Shown one piece after another: positions 23,093-31,662 of a stretch of DNA of 35,422 bases. The notes below the pieces were generated by a model that saw only the letters and a program-made list of their open reading frames with translations, did not search any database and was not told where the DNA came from. The DNA comes from Dokdonella sp. (GTDB lineage Bacteria > Pseudomonadota > Gammaproteobacteria > Xanthomonadales > Rhodanobacteraceae). Position 1 is the first letter of the stretch. Each line of letters opens with the position of its first letter. The stretch spans positions 1 to 35,422 of the forward strand of contig JASLGB010000242.1 of NCBI GenBank assembly GCA_030150315.1. Reading direction: 5' to 3'. A program made the translations under genes and the position numbers.

Positions 23093-23418
23093 TCCTGCAC
23101 CTCGAATCCGTTGCGGTAGATGCCGTCGGCGGTCGTATCGATCCACTCGACGAGCATGTAGCCGCCCGTGAATTGCCAGCGCGCCAGCACGCCGGCTTGA
23201 ACGATCGGCCCGCTGTAGCTGTGCTGCACGATCAGCACCATCGGCGGCTGCGTGACCGGCGGTGGCGCGGCGCTGGCGATTGACGCGGCGAACAGGGCCA
23301 GCATCAAGGCCACAAGAACAAGCACGATTCGGGCAGCAGCGCGCGTGGCGTGCCGCACCTCGGCAGTGCGTGCAGCCATGCTGCGAAGCGCGCGCGGAGA
23401 AACGCCGGCTGCGTTCAT
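23089..23418 (-). CDS. Membrane-anchored or secreted small protein
   Basis: 109 aa from ATG 23418 (ATGA overlap). After a basic leader comes one strongly hydrophobic stretch (IVLVLVALMLALFAASIASA), which looks like an uncleaved signal or cleavable signal with ASIASA-AP as a plausible site. The rest is a small beta domain (MVLIVQHSYSGPIVQAGVLA, GGYMLVEWIDTTADGIYRNG). A periplasmic role during lysis or superinfection exclusion is possible; no family is recognised. Confidence 0.65.
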   Translation of the reverse strand: MNAAGVSPRALRSMAARTAEVRHATRAAARIVLVLVALMLALFAASIASAAPPPVTQPPMVLIVQHSYSGPIVQAGVLARWQFTGGYMLVEWIDTTADGIYRNGFEVQE

Positions 23419-23519
23419 TCGCCGGCCCTCCGGCGCAGGCTGTCACCGGCGGCGAAGCCGCGGCGCCAGCCGACGATGTAGCCGGCGATGACCGCGAACA
23501 GCGATAGCGCGAGCATCAT
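23415..23519 (-). CDS. Single-helix membrane microprotein, 34 aa
   Basis: 34 aa from tandem start codons (ATGATG, 23519-23514), with GGAGGA 6 nt upstream. Residues 3-18 (LALSLFAVIAGYIVGW) form a single membrane helix with a basic tail (RRGFAAGDSLRRRAGE). It overlaps both neighbours by 4 nt, which supports its reality despite its size. It might be a short holin-like or antiholin-like factor. Confidence 0.65.
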   Translation of the reverse strand: MMLALSLFAVIAGYIVGWRRGFAAGDSLRRRAGE

Positions 23520-23722
23520 TTCGCGTCCTCCGGAGCACAAATCTTGCGCGCGGGAATGTGGCGATCCGGCATCGCGCGCCAGTCCGCGCAGCGCCCGCGC
23601 TCCGGCGCGGCGTTGGGTCGGAACGTGGACGACGGAACAACTTCGGGAAAGTTGTCGGCGTTGCTGCCGCACGTGTAGCAGCAGGCCATTCCGAGGCCGT
23701 CGCAGAGCTTGTGTGGGATCAT
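23516..23722 (-). CDS. Cys-containing small protein, unknown
   Basis: 68 aa from ATG 23722. Four Cys lie near the N-terminus (LCDGLGMACCYTCGS), followed by a Pro-rich middle and RGRCADWRAMPDRHIPARKI. The Cys pattern may bind zinc or form disulfides; it is not a family I know. Linked by 4-nt overlaps on both sides. Confidence 0.6.
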   Translation of the reverse strand: MIPHKLCDGLGMACCYTCGSNADNFPEVVPSSTFRPNAAPERGRCADWRAMPDRHIPARKICAPEDAK

Positions 23723-23961
23723 TCGGCGGAGCCTCCGATGTATGAGGCCTTGCCCATCTCGATCATGCCCAGCACTTCAAGCGGCGATGAAACGCGCGGG
23801 CCATTCCAGAACTCGATGAACTGGCTGTCGTCTGTGCGCTGCAGCCCGAACACGAGCAGCGTCGCAGGCTGGGATCTTGGGCGCGCTCGCAGTTTTGCCG
23901 CGAGCGATTCAAGCCAGTCAGCCGCGCTTTCGTTGTTGACGAGTCCAACGACGTTGCTCAT
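23719..23961 (-). CDS. Hypothetical 80-aa protein
   Basis: 80 aa from ATG 23961 (ATGA overlap with the lysozyme stop). It looks soluble: SNVVGLVNNESAADWLESLA helix, PATLLVFGLQRTDDSQFIEF strands, and an acidic PLEVLGMIEMGKASYI end. From memory, short proteins of this pattern recur near phage lysis genes; the role is unknown. Confidence 0.68.
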   Translation of the reverse strand: MSNVVGLVNNESAADWLESLAAKLRARPRSQPATLLVFGLQRTDDSQFIEFWNGPRVSSPLEVLGMIEMGKASYIGGSAE

Positions 23962-24494
23962 GCCGGCTCGCCTCCGCTCGTCCATCGCACGTTGACGACG
24001 GTGGCCCAGTCGCGGCCAAGGCACATTTCGCGCTCGGATGCGCGGCGCTTCGTGAGGCCAGGCAGCACAATCTTGATGCCGAGCTTCGTGGCCTTGTTCC
24101 AGCGCGGAAGCTGGTTGCACCACGCCGCCGGCTCCGCGCCGGCATTGATCATGCGCACGAGCGTGGACGTGCACGCGGCGTAGATTCCGACGTTGTCGGC
24201 CCACGACATCAACGCGGCGCCCTCGTGCGGCGCCACGTCGCGGTGAATACAGCGCGACAGCCCATCGTTCCACACGCGCTGCAGGCGCGGTTCGTAGCGC
24301 GCGAGGCATTGATCGAAGGTGTAGCGCTGCACGCCGATGCGAACATCCGGCCCAGTCTCGCCGACGCAGTCGGTCGGGATCCCGACCGGGTCGGCATAGC
24401 CGATCGGGAACACGCCTTCGTAGTACGCGCCCATGCCGCCGGCCAGCGACGCGGCCGCGGCGACGCCGCCGAGGATCTTGCCGCGCGGAGTCAT
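23958..24494 (-). CDS. Endolysin, GH24-family lysozyme with SAR-like N-terminus
   Basis: 178 aa from ATG 24494. The GH24 catalytic triad is present with exact spacing: E26 in YYEGVFPIGYADPVGIP, D35 and T41 (E-x8-D-x5-T). Later segments (VAPHEGAALMSWADNVGIYA; NQLPRWNKA) match muramidase cores. The first 22 residues (a weakly hydrophobic, Gly/Ala-rich segment) look like a signal-anchor-release helix, so the enzyme may cross the membrane without a holin and become active on release. It hydrolyses peptidoglycan at the end of the cycle. Confidence 0.92.
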   Translation of the reverse strand: MTPRGKILGGVAAAASLAGGMGAYYEGVFPIGYADPVGIPTDCVGETGPDVRIGVQRYTFDQCLARYEPRLQRVWNDGLSRCIHRDVAPHEGAALMSWADNVGIYAACTSTLVRMINAGAEPAAWCNQLPRWNKATKLGIKIVLPGLTKRRASEREMCLGRDWATVVNVRWTSGGEPA

Positions 24495-24826
24495 CGCGCC
24501 ACCTGCGCGGCAGGCGCTGCGGACTCGATGCGATCGATGCGGCGCTCGATGCGATCGACGCGCTGCTCTGCGGTGTTGATGCGCGCCGTCATGTCGGCAA
24601 CGTCGCGACGGGCGTCGGCGGCGCGGTACATGCCGGAGACTTGGATCTCGATCGCGTTGATGCGCGGCTCGAGCGCGCCAACCGCTTTGTCGACGGCGGC
24701 CAGTGTCTGCACGACCCAGATGATCCCCGCAGCCGCGACGGTGAGCACGACGCTCTGATAGCGCCGCTCGCGTTGCACTTTCTTCTCGCCGCCCTCGGTC
24801 ATGTCCGCGTCGTCCGTCATGCTCAT
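24491..24826 (-). CDS. Membrane protein with C-terminal coiled coil, possible holin/antiholin
   Basis: 111 aa from ATG 24826. A polar N-terminus (DDADMTEGGEKKVQRERRYQ) is followed by one membrane segment (SVVLTVAAAGIIWVVQTLAA) and a regular charged coiled coil with repeated V/I-D-R-I-E heptads (EQRVDRIERRIDRIESAAPA). It directly precedes the lysozyme gene with a 4-nt overlap, so it is the strongest positional candidate for the holin or a regulator of it. Its topology (one helix plus coiled coil) differs from common holins. Confidence 0.68.
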   Translation of the reverse strand: MSMTDDADMTEGGEKKVQRERRYQSVVLTVAAAGIIWVVQTLAAVDKAVGALEPRINAIEIQVSGMYRAADARRDVADMTARINTAEQRVDRIERRIDRIESAAPAAQVAR

Positions 24827-24884
24827 CTCGTCGTGTTGCCTCGTGTGCGCGCCGCGGCGTGATGGCCGCGGCGCGGTGCGTTGA

Positions 24885-25250
24885 TCAGGCGGTCAGCGTG
24901 CTGTTGCCGGGCGTCAACTTGATCGTGCACGTCGTCTCGCCGTTGGCTCCGGCGAGCCAGGCAATGGCTCCGCCCATGACGTCACCAGCGGCTGGCGTTG
25001 CGGCGGAATCGTCGAACTTGCCGGCGCTCGCGTCCCACAGCAGCTTTTCGCCCTGGACGAAAACTGCACCGGTCACCTTTGGCGCCTCGAACACGCCGGA
25101 CAGATCCAGCGTGCCGGTATCACCGGGGGCGGTATCCGCAACGAGGACGCCAATGGTGTTGCCGACAACGACAACGGAGCCGCCAAGGACCGCGGAGGCG
25201 GTTGCATTCGTCCACGGCATGGTGTTGCCGTCGTTGATCTTGTTCTTCAC
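24885..25250 (-). CDS. Head decoration / capsid-stabilising protein (DUF2190-like)
   Basis: 121 aa from GTG 25250 with AGGTGA before it. The family pattern is clear: ILDG-type start, ATASAVLGGSVVVVGNTIGV, DTAPGDTGTLDLSGVFEAPK, then GEKLLWDASAGKFDD and AAGDVMGGAIAWLAGANGET. DUF2190 proteins act as capsid decoration or stabilising subunits located right after the major capsid gene, exactly as here. Confidence 0.87.
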   Translation of the reverse strand: MKNKINDGNTMPWTNATASAVLGGSVVVVGNTIGVLVADTAPGDTGTLDLSGVFEAPKVTGAVFVQGEKLLWDASAGKFDDSAATPAAGDVMGGAIAWLAGANGETTCTIKLTPGNSTLTA

Positions 25251-25308
25251 GGTGTCACCTCTACTTGTTCAGTGCGGGATGGGCGGCGCGTGCGCGCCGC
25301 CCGGTGCA

Positions 25309-27528
25309 TCACGCGCCGGCGTTGCGCCACAAGCCGCGGTGGTCGATGGCCTTGGCGCCGAAGACATGGCGGCACTTGATTTCCACGCCGTCGACTTCGA
25401 AGCCGTTGCGCGACTCCGTGAACACGCCCTCGTGGCCCTGCAGGTACGCGTACTCGATCGTGTCGACCGTGCTCGGCGCCGCGGCGCCGTAGTACGCGGT
25501 GTCGCTGGTGTCGTGCAGGCGCGGTTCGACAATGGGCGTCAGCAGCGAGCCCATAACGTTGACGTCGACGCCGCGCGTCGCCTGGAACGCCGCGCTGCAG
25601 ATGCGGAGCGCAGTCTGTTCGAGGCGCGGAGGAACGATGAGGTAGCTCGGGCGCACGGTGATGTAGCGGCCCTCGAGCCCCTTCTGGAGCAGCATCTGCT
25701 CGCGCATGTCAGCGATCGGATCGCGCGCGGCCGCAGCATCGAGGGCATCCTTGAGCGCCGTCGCGGTGCCGATGTTGCCGTGGTCGGAGTGGAACAGCGT
25801 CTTGCCGTCGGACATCTTCGCGTTGCCGGTCAGCACGCCGTAGACGATGTCGCTTTCCAGATCCGCCGCCGACGCGCCGAAGGCCTGCGGGATGCGCGAC
25901 AGCGCGTCGAGGTCGTCGTTGATGATGGTTTCCCACGTCAGCGCGATGCGGCGGCCGTACTTGAGCACGGCGTACTTCTCGGCGCCGTCGGACATGCTTC
26001 CGTATTCGTACTCAGCGCCTTCCTGCACGCGCTTGAGGCCCGGCGCGCCGGACAACTGCGTGCGGCTGATCTCCTTGAGATCCGGCAGCGTGGCCTGTCG
26101 GCAGAATGCCGTGAAGGTGCGCATCGTGCCTTCGTAGCCGGCGCGCAGAGACTTGTTGACAGCAGCGGAAAGGATGGCCGGGAAGTCGCTGGTGGACTGC
26201 ATCGCGACAACCGCGATTTCCTGCCGCGACATGCCGCGCGTGCGGCGGCCGGCGCGCTCAGAGCAGTCACGCGCCAGGTCCAGCAACGACATGCCGCGGA
26301 ACTGCGCGGAACGCTCGTCGGCTTTGTGCGCAGCCGGGTTTGCGCGATTGAGAACGGCAACGATGGCGCCCTCGCGGTACGTCGCCGTTTCCTCGCGCGT
26401 GATCTCGATGTGCCCGCCGCCGGCCGGCGTGGCCGGCGTGGTGCTGGCGCCGAGCAGCGCAAGCAGGCGCTTGCCGGCGGCATCGACGGTGGTGTCGTGG
26501 TCGTCCTCGCACTGCGTCTGCAGTGCAGCGATTTCCGCGCCGGAATCGCCACGCGCGATAAACGGCGCGAACTGTGCGCGGATGGCTTCGCGGCGAGCCT
26601 TGTCCGCCGCGAGCACCGCCTTGGCGGCGGCCTTCTTCTCTTCTTCGGTCACGATGACATCTCCAGCAGGGTTGCCGGCAGAGTCCGGCGGGATTTGCTC
26701 GGCGGACGCCGGCGGGGTCGAGTGGCCGGCGACGGGCGCCGACGTGGCGGAATCGAAACGCGCGCCGCGAAGGGCGGCGGCGGTGGCGAGCGATGCGTAC
26801 TTCGCGGGGCAGCGCGCGCCGATGCGCTCGAGCATGGCGGCGGCGAATGCGCGCGCGTTTTCGCTCGGCTCATCGACGACCGAGTCGTCGGCAACGGAAT
26901 CGGCGAAGCCAGCGGCAATCGCCTCCTCGCCGGTGTAGTAGTGGTCTTCCCCGTCCGTGAGCAGCGACAGCATGTCGCTGCGGTCCATGCTGGATTTCGC
27001 AACGTAGGCATCGACCATCGCGTCGGCGAACTTGTCCAGCACGTCGGCGTACTGGCGCATTTCCTTCGCGTTGCCGTAGCAGCCGCCCCACGGCGCGTGG
27101 ATCATCAGGACGGACGTTGGCGGCATCGAGACGGTGTCACCCGCCATCGCGATCATCGACGCGCTGGACATCGCCACGCCGTCGACGGTGACTGCCTTGG
27201 TGGCCTTGTGCCGCTTGAGCGCGTTGTAGATCGCCAGGCCATCGGCGACGCTGCCGCCGTAGCTGTTGATGCGCACGTTGATGGTGGCGACTGTGGCGTC
27301 GAGATCGTTGAGCTGCTGCGCGATGGATTGCGCGGTGACGCTTTCGCCCCACCAGCTGTCGCCGATGTCGCCGTAGATCAGCAACTCATACGCGCTGGCG
27401 TCGGCAGCGGAAGGCCGAAGAGTCATCACCGGTTCGATGCGAGGCTTGTCCGCGCGATGGCGCGGCGAGGCCTGCGGATGGATGGTATGCGCGGCCTGCA
27501 TGGCAGCACGGAGTGCAGTCTTTTTCAT
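25309..27528 (-). CDS. ClpP-type prohead protease fused to major capsid protein
   Basis: 739 aa from ATG 27528, overlapping the portal stop by 4 nt. Residues ~45-200 are a ClpP/S14 protease: NSYGGSVADGLAIYNALKRH, DGVAMSSASMIAMAGD with catalytic Ser121, and SVLMIHAPWGG with His144. Residues ~290-345 are a charged helical scaffold-like linker (KKAAAKAVLAADKARREAI). The rest is a capsid fold (LKEISRTQLSGAPGLKRVQE; ITVRPSYLIVPPRLEQTALR; end NGFEVDGVEIKCRHVFGAKA). Protease, linker and shell in one chain suit self-cleavage during prohead maturation. Such fusions are known in some siphophages but are less common than separate genes. Confidence 0.92.
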   Translation of the reverse strand: MKKTALRAAMQAAHTIHPQASPRHRADKPRIEPVMTLRPSAADASAYELLIYGDIGDSWWGESVTAQSIAQQLNDLDATVATINVRINSYGGSVADGLAIYNALKRHKATKAVTVDGVAMSSASMIAMAGDTVSMPPTSVLMIHAPWGGCYGNAKEMRQYADVLDKFADAMVDAYVAKSSMDRSDMLSLLTDGEDHYYTGEEAIAAGFADSVADDSVVDEPSENARAFAAAMLERIGARCPAKYASLATAAALRGARFDSATSAPVAGHSTPPASAEQIPPDSAGNPAGDVIVTEEEKKAAAKAVLAADKARREAIRAQFAPFIARGDSGAEIAALQTQCEDDHDTTVDAAGKRLLALLGASTTPATPAGGGHIEITREETATYREGAIVAVLNRANPAAHKADERSAQFRGMSLLDLARDCSERAGRRTRGMSRQEIAVVAMQSTSDFPAILSAAVNKSLRAGYEGTMRTFTAFCRQATLPDLKEISRTQLSGAPGLKRVQEGAEYEYGSMSDGAEKYAVLKYGRRIALTWETIINDDLDALSRIPQAFGASAADLESDIVYGVLTGNAKMSDGKTLFHSDHGNIGTATALKDALDAAAARDPIADMREQMLLQKGLEGRYITVRPSYLIVPPRLEQTALRICSAAFQATRGVDVNVMGSLLTPIVEPRLHDTSDTAYYGAAAPSTVDTIEYAYLQGHEGVFTESRNGFEVDGVEIKCRHVFGAKAIDHRGLWRNAGA

Positions 27529-29144
27529 ACCTGATTGACTCCATTTTCCGAGCGTGTTCGCGCGGATCGATGGCGCGCGGATTCTTCCGCGGCGTCGTTG
27601 TTTTCCGCCGGGTTCGGGAATTTGGTTTCACCCTGCCGAGCCTGCGTCACGCCGGATCGGCTGACGTAGCGCGCGTCGCTGTCGAGGACCAAGCCGAGCT
27701 CGTCGGCGAGCGCGCGCTCGCGCGCCAGCTGCTCGAACACGTCTTGCAGTCGGCCACCGCGATCGGCGATGCCCTGTTGCAAGGACTGCCATCCGCCGCG
27801 CGATAGCAGCAGCATCCCAGCCGCCTCTTTTTGCGGATCGATCCACGGCATTTTCGGGCCGCGGAATTCTGCCTGGGCGATCGTCTCCGGTCGGATATTC
27901 GACGGCACCTTCAACGTGCCGGAGGCGATTGCCATGCCGACGAAACGCTCCCAGATCGGGCGCACGAAACGCGCGACGAACTGCGCAGTGAGCATGCGAT
28001 ACCCGTCGTAGGATTCGACGAGCTCTTGCCGCTGCGCGGAGTACGTGCCGTCATAGTCGCCGGCGAACGACGAGTAGCTCAGCTGCGCCGCGCGCGAGGC
28101 CGCGCGCACCATGTCCATACGGAATTTGCCGAGGTTCGGATTCGGCCGGGTTGGGTTCTGGATGTCGAGCGATTCGCCGGGATAAAGGTTGTCGAGAACA
28201 GCGGCAGGATCCAGCAGGAATTCGCGGTCGGCAGGGTTTTCCGGGAGGCCGTCGGCGCCGACAGGTGGAGTCCATTGCATGTTTACGTCGCGCTTGATCG
28301 ACGCTGCAATACGCGCCGTTACGCGCGCGGCGAGCTGCTCGGATGATTCATAGTCTTTGACGTCGAGCAGCCGATCGATGGTGCTGGCGAGCTGGCTGAT
28401 GCCGCGCAAGCCGGACAGACGTTCCCGCACGGCGACGTGCAGCATGCGCTCGGCAGGCACGCGCTTGAGGTCGCCTTCGGCGAACCATCCACCGTTGCCG
28501 GGGTGGCGCTTGTAGACGTAGTACGCGGTTGGCTGCCCCCACTCGCTGCGCTCGATGCCCGCTTGAACGGTGCGCGGCGAGTCCTGGTCGTAGTCCAGAG
28601 GGACAACATCGGCTTCCAGCAGCTCGATGGAAAACGGCACGCGTGATCCGTGCTTGAGCCCAGGCACGGATCCTTCTACGAGCTGCGCGAACACTTCGCC
28701 ATCGCGTAGCCAGGACCGGCACGCCAGCTCTTGCGCTTGCACCCAATCCAGCGTGCGGGTGACTTCCGGCGCCACGCAGAAATCACGCCACAAATCGAGC
28801 AGCTCGCGCGCGAAGTCGTCGTCGATGCTGTCATACGTCTCGCCGCGCGTGTTCTTGCGCGGCTGAGGCTCGATACTGATACCAGTCGGACCGACGATGT
28901 TTCGGGTGAGCGCGAGCAGCGCGCCGCGAACCAGGTCGTGGTTGCGCTCCATGTCGCGCATCGTCGCGCGGACGGTGGCTGCATCGCGCACGACAAGACG
29001 ATCACCGCTACTGTTGTCGCGGCTTTTCTTGCGCTTCCGGGTTGACTTGCCGCCTTCGTAGTTTGCGAGGACTTTCCGCCACGCCGCGCGCTTGACGGCT
29101 CGCTCTGGCGAGAACGTGGCGATGATGGCGTCGACGATTTGCAT
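27525..29144 (-). CDS. Portal protein (lambda B-like)
   Basis: 539 aa from ATG 29144 (ATGA overlap with the connector gene). Typical lambda-type portal segments are visible: NHDLVRGALLALTRNIVGPT, LVEGSVPGLKHGSRVPFSIE, ERLSGLRGISQLASTIDRLL, and DMVRAASRAAQLSYSSFAGD. Twelve copies form the channel through which DNA enters the head and to which the tail joins. The C-terminus is polar and probably flexible. Confidence 0.93.
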   Translation of the reverse strand: MQIVDAIIATFSPERAVKRAAWRKVLANYEGGKSTRKRKKSRDNSSGDRLVVRDAATVRATMRDMERNHDLVRGALLALTRNIVGPTGISIEPQPRKNTRGETYDSIDDDFARELLDLWRDFCVAPEVTRTLDWVQAQELACRSWLRDGEVFAQLVEGSVPGLKHGSRVPFSIELLEADVVPLDYDQDSPRTVQAGIERSEWGQPTAYYVYKRHPGNGGWFAEGDLKRVPAERMLHVAVRERLSGLRGISQLASTIDRLLDVKDYESSEQLAARVTARIAASIKRDVNMQWTPPVGADGLPENPADREFLLDPAAVLDNLYPGESLDIQNPTRPNPNLGKFRMDMVRAASRAAQLSYSSFAGDYDGTYSAQRQELVESYDGYRMLTAQFVARFVRPIWERFVGMAIASGTLKVPSNIRPETIAQAEFRGPKMPWIDPQKEAAGMLLLSRGGWQSLQQGIADRGGRLQDVFEQLARERALADELGLVLDSDARYVSRSGVTQARQGETKFPNPAENNDAAEESARHRSARTRSENGVNQV

Positions 29145-29356
29145 CAGTCGAACACCACCGTCTTGTGCGCCAGGCTTCCGCGCCCGCCGGCCCGCTCGCG
29201 GGCCAACTGGTTCTGCAGATCAGAGATCGCGCGGCGAATGGTTTCGAGCTCGGCTTCCTGTTTCTGCCGCTCACTGAGCCGCCACGAAAAGCCCGCGGTG
29301 AGAATGCGGGCTTCGGCGGCCAGATAGGCGTCCAGTCGTTGCTTCGTTGTCGACAT
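29144..29356 (-). CDS. gpW-like head-tail connector
   Basis: 70 aa from ATG 29356; GTG 29362 is an alternative start. The short helical and charged protein (TKQRLDAYLAAEARILTAGF, then RQKQEAELETIRRAISDLQN) placed between HTH protein and portal fits lambda gpW, which stabilises DNA in the head and connects the tail. Its end is Arg/Gly-rich (RAGGRGSLAHKTV). Confidence 0.75.
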   Translation of the reverse strand: MSTTKQRLDAYLAAEARILTAGFSWRLSERQKQEAELETIRRAISDLQNQLARERAGGRGSLAHKTVVFD

Positions 29357-29389
29357 GGACACGCAAGCTATACATGGCTTTGTCCGAGG

Positions 29390-29710
29390 TCACGGGTTTT
29401 GGCGGACTTTTTTCGCGGCGGAGTTCGGGTGGTACTTGTAGGCGGTAGACCGGCTGCAGCCGTGTCTGCGCATGATCTCGATCACCGGTAGGCTGCGCCG
29501 CCAATCCTCCATAATTGCGGCGCCGTCCACGTCGGCGCGTGCGCGGTACTGGACGCGCAGGCCGGCCAGCGCGTCCAGCTGTGCGTCGCACATCGAGTCA
29601 GCGAGCTGCAGCGCCTCATGGGCCGGCAGGTACGTCAGCACCGCGCGGATTCTCAGAACGAACGAGTCGCGCAGCTGGGAAACGATTTCTTCTGCAGTCA
29701 TGTCGGACAT
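29390..29710 (-). CDS. Small helix-turn-helix protein next to terminase
   Basis: 106 aa from ATG 29710. The helical N-terminus (MTAEEIVSQLRDSF, then YLPAHEALQLADSMCD) leads to a C-terminal DNA-binding-like motif, LPVIEIMRRHGCSRSTAYKY. The arrangement recalls Mor/C-type transcription activators, though the full Mor signature is not visible. It may regulate late genes or help package DNA. It sits 8 bp from the terminase stop. Confidence 0.68.
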   Translation of the reverse strand: MSDMTAEEIVSQLRDSFVLRIRAVLTYLPAHEALQLADSMCDAQLDALAGLRVQYRARADVDGAAIMEDWRRSLPVIEIMRRHGCSRSTAYKYHPNSAAKKVRQNP

Positions 29711-29718
29711 TGGCTTTC

Positions 29719-31662
29719 TCAGTCTCCTACCCATCTGCTGCGGCGCTTTCTTGCCCGCGGTGTGGTCGTTGTGGTGTCTTGCGAATCTTTGTTTGATGTT
29801 TGTTGTGTTTCGCGTGGAACTGCGCCGTCGGCGCGATTGATGCCAAGCGCGACCTCGGCGGCATTCCACTCCGCTGCCGACCGACGGTGCAGACGCAGCT
29901 CTGGATGATGCGTGGCGGCATAGGCGTAGACCCACGTATCCAGCGGCTCATTGCGGATGCCTGTGCGTTTGTCGAATCGGTTCTTCGTTGGGTTGTAGGT
30001 TTCGGAAACCATGCCCGGGAAGTATTCGTCGGGCAGCGCCGTGGTCGTGTGGATGAAGAGCTCTTCCGGCGCCCTTGGCTCTTCCTTGCCGTCCACTTTT
30101 TTCGGCTCGGCATCGACGGCGATGCGGCTATACAGCTTGTGCTTGATGCCGACGGTCCCAACGTGGTGAATCATGACGCCGCGGCGATCGAGCTGGCCGC
30201 GCCAGTTGACGTCCATCAGCTTGCCCTTGCTCAACACCGGCGCGTTGTTGGGCTTTGCGCCGAAGATGGCGATGCAGCGCCGCAACCGTGCAGAGCGCAC
30301 GAACGCGTAGACGTCTTGCGTTCGATGTCCGGCTGCATCGATGCAGACCGAATCAACGTGCATCGTTGCGCCGCAGGCGTGCGTGATCGGCTTGCGTAGC
30401 AGATCGACCAGCGCGGACCACACCGCATCATCGGCGGGGTCTCCGGGAAGCTCGACATAGTCCAGCGTCCAAGCGTGCAGGTTCCGCCCCCACCCAACAA
30501 TTTGGACGGCCAATCGATTGTCCTGCGTGTCCACGCCGGCGGTGATCGCCAACACACCGTATGGCGCGGTGCGCAGCTCATAGGCCTCGGCGCGGGCGCG
30601 CAGCTGGTCGAACTTGACCTTCCGCATCGACGGGTCTTCCCACGACTCGGTAAGCCTTTCGCTGACGAACACCTGAAGTTTCTGCGGGTCGTTTTGTGCC
30701 CGTCGCCACATGCGAACCAGGTCAAGCCATCGCGGGCCCATGCCGAACTGGTAGTACAGACAGTTGGCTCGATAGCCGCGGATCGCCTGCCCAGGCCGTT
30801 CCGGCACCCAGCGGCCGGCACGAATCATGTCAGTCTTGTAGTGCTCTTCGATCGTGCATGCGCAATCGCGGCAGACGTACCAACATTCGTCGCCGTCGGT
30901 TGACCAGTGCAGGCCGCCCCACTCCAACGGCTGCTCGTGCCGACAATGCGGGCACGGCACGTAGTAGCGCCGCTGGTCGGATTCTTCCCAGAGCGCGTCG
31001 AGACGCGAAACGCCCTTGATGCCCGGCGTGCCGATGTAGCAGATGCGGTGCGTTGACGGGAACGCGCTGACGCGACCGCGGATGAGCTCAAGAGGATCCT
31101 CGCCGGTAGTGAGCTGGCCGGCGAACTTGTCCAGCTCGTCGACCAGCATCGTCTCGATCGACTTGAGCGTGAGTCGCGTAGCCGTCTTGCCGTGCTCAAT
31201 GAAGAGCTGCCCGCCGATGAAGTCCTTGAACGCTTTTTGGTTGCTGGCATTGCGGCTGTTCGTGCTGGTAAGCGCGCGGCGGACAGACTCGGTGCCATCG
31301 ATCAGGCTGGACAGCTTCTGGTCGATCCACGCGTTCATCGTGATGTCGTCCGGCAGCACGACCATCGTCGGCCCCGGCTCGGCATCCATCGTGTAGCCGA
31401 GGATGTTGAGTTCCACTTCGGTCTTGCCGAACTGAATGGGGAACATGACCACGCATTCGTGGACACGCGAGCGCTTTGACATGCAGTCCATCGGCTCGCG
31501 CAACAGCGGATTGCGATCGTTGTCCCAGCGCCCCGTTACCTGGCTGCCCTTGGTCGTCAACACCCGCTCGGCCGCGGCCCACTCGCTGACCGACAGCACT
31601 CGCCGCGGCGCTATAGCGCGCGCCGCGGCGCGGCACATTCTTCGCAGTGCGGATGGCTTCAT
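29719..31662 (-). CDS. terL: Terminase large subunit, GpA family
   Basis: 647 aa from ATG 31662, a 4-nt overlap with the small subunit. ATPase: a Walker-A-like loop MFPIQFGKTE (residues 73-82), lacking the classical GxxxxGKT but as in GpA-type enzymes, and Walker B TMLVDELDKF (171-180). Two Cys pairs (CPHC at 237-240 and CRDC at 264-267) suggest a zinc site. The nuclease half begins at GVLAITAGVDTQDNRLAVQI (catalytic Asp near 378), with SVCIDAAGHRTQDVYAF further on. The C-terminal tail is basic. It cuts concatemers and pumps DNA through the portal. Confidence 0.94.
   Translation of the reverse strand: MKPSALRRMCRAAARAIAPRRVLSVSEWAAAERVLTTKGSQVTGRWDNDRNPLLREPMDCMSKRSRVHECVVMFPIQFGKTEVELNILGYTMDAEPGPTMVVLPDDITMNAWIDQKLSSLIDGTESVRRALTSTNSRNASNQKAFKDFIGGQLFIEHGKTATRLTLKSIETMLVDELDKFAGQLTTGEDPLELIRGRVSAFPSTHRICYIGTPGIKGVSRLDALWEESDQRRYYVPCPHCRHEQPLEWGGLHWSTDGDECWYVCRDCACTIEEHYKTDMIRAGRWVPERPGQAIRGYRANCLYYQFGMGPRWLDLVRMWRRAQNDPQKLQVFVSERLTESWEDPSMRKVKFDQLRARAEAYELRTAPYGVLAITAGVDTQDNRLAVQIVGWGRNLHAWTLDYVELPGDPADDAVWSALVDLLRKPITHACGATMHVDSVCIDAAGHRTQDVYAFVRSARLRRCIAIFGAKPNNAPVLSKGKLMDVNWRGQLDRRGVMIHHVGTVGIKHKLYSRIAVDAEPKKVDGKEEPRAPEELFIHTTTALPDEYFPGMVSETYNPTKNRFDKRTGIRNEPLDTWVYAYAATHHPELRLHRRSAAEWNAAEVALGINRADGAVPRETQQTSNKDSQDTTTTTPRARKRRSRWVGD

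Noticed and set aside
24859..27534. Very long plus-strand frame (891 aa) opposite the capsid gene
   Set aside because: Antisense shadow of the protease-capsid gene: Arg/Ala/Val-biased composition, no domain, no ribosome site. GC-rich DNA yields many such frames.
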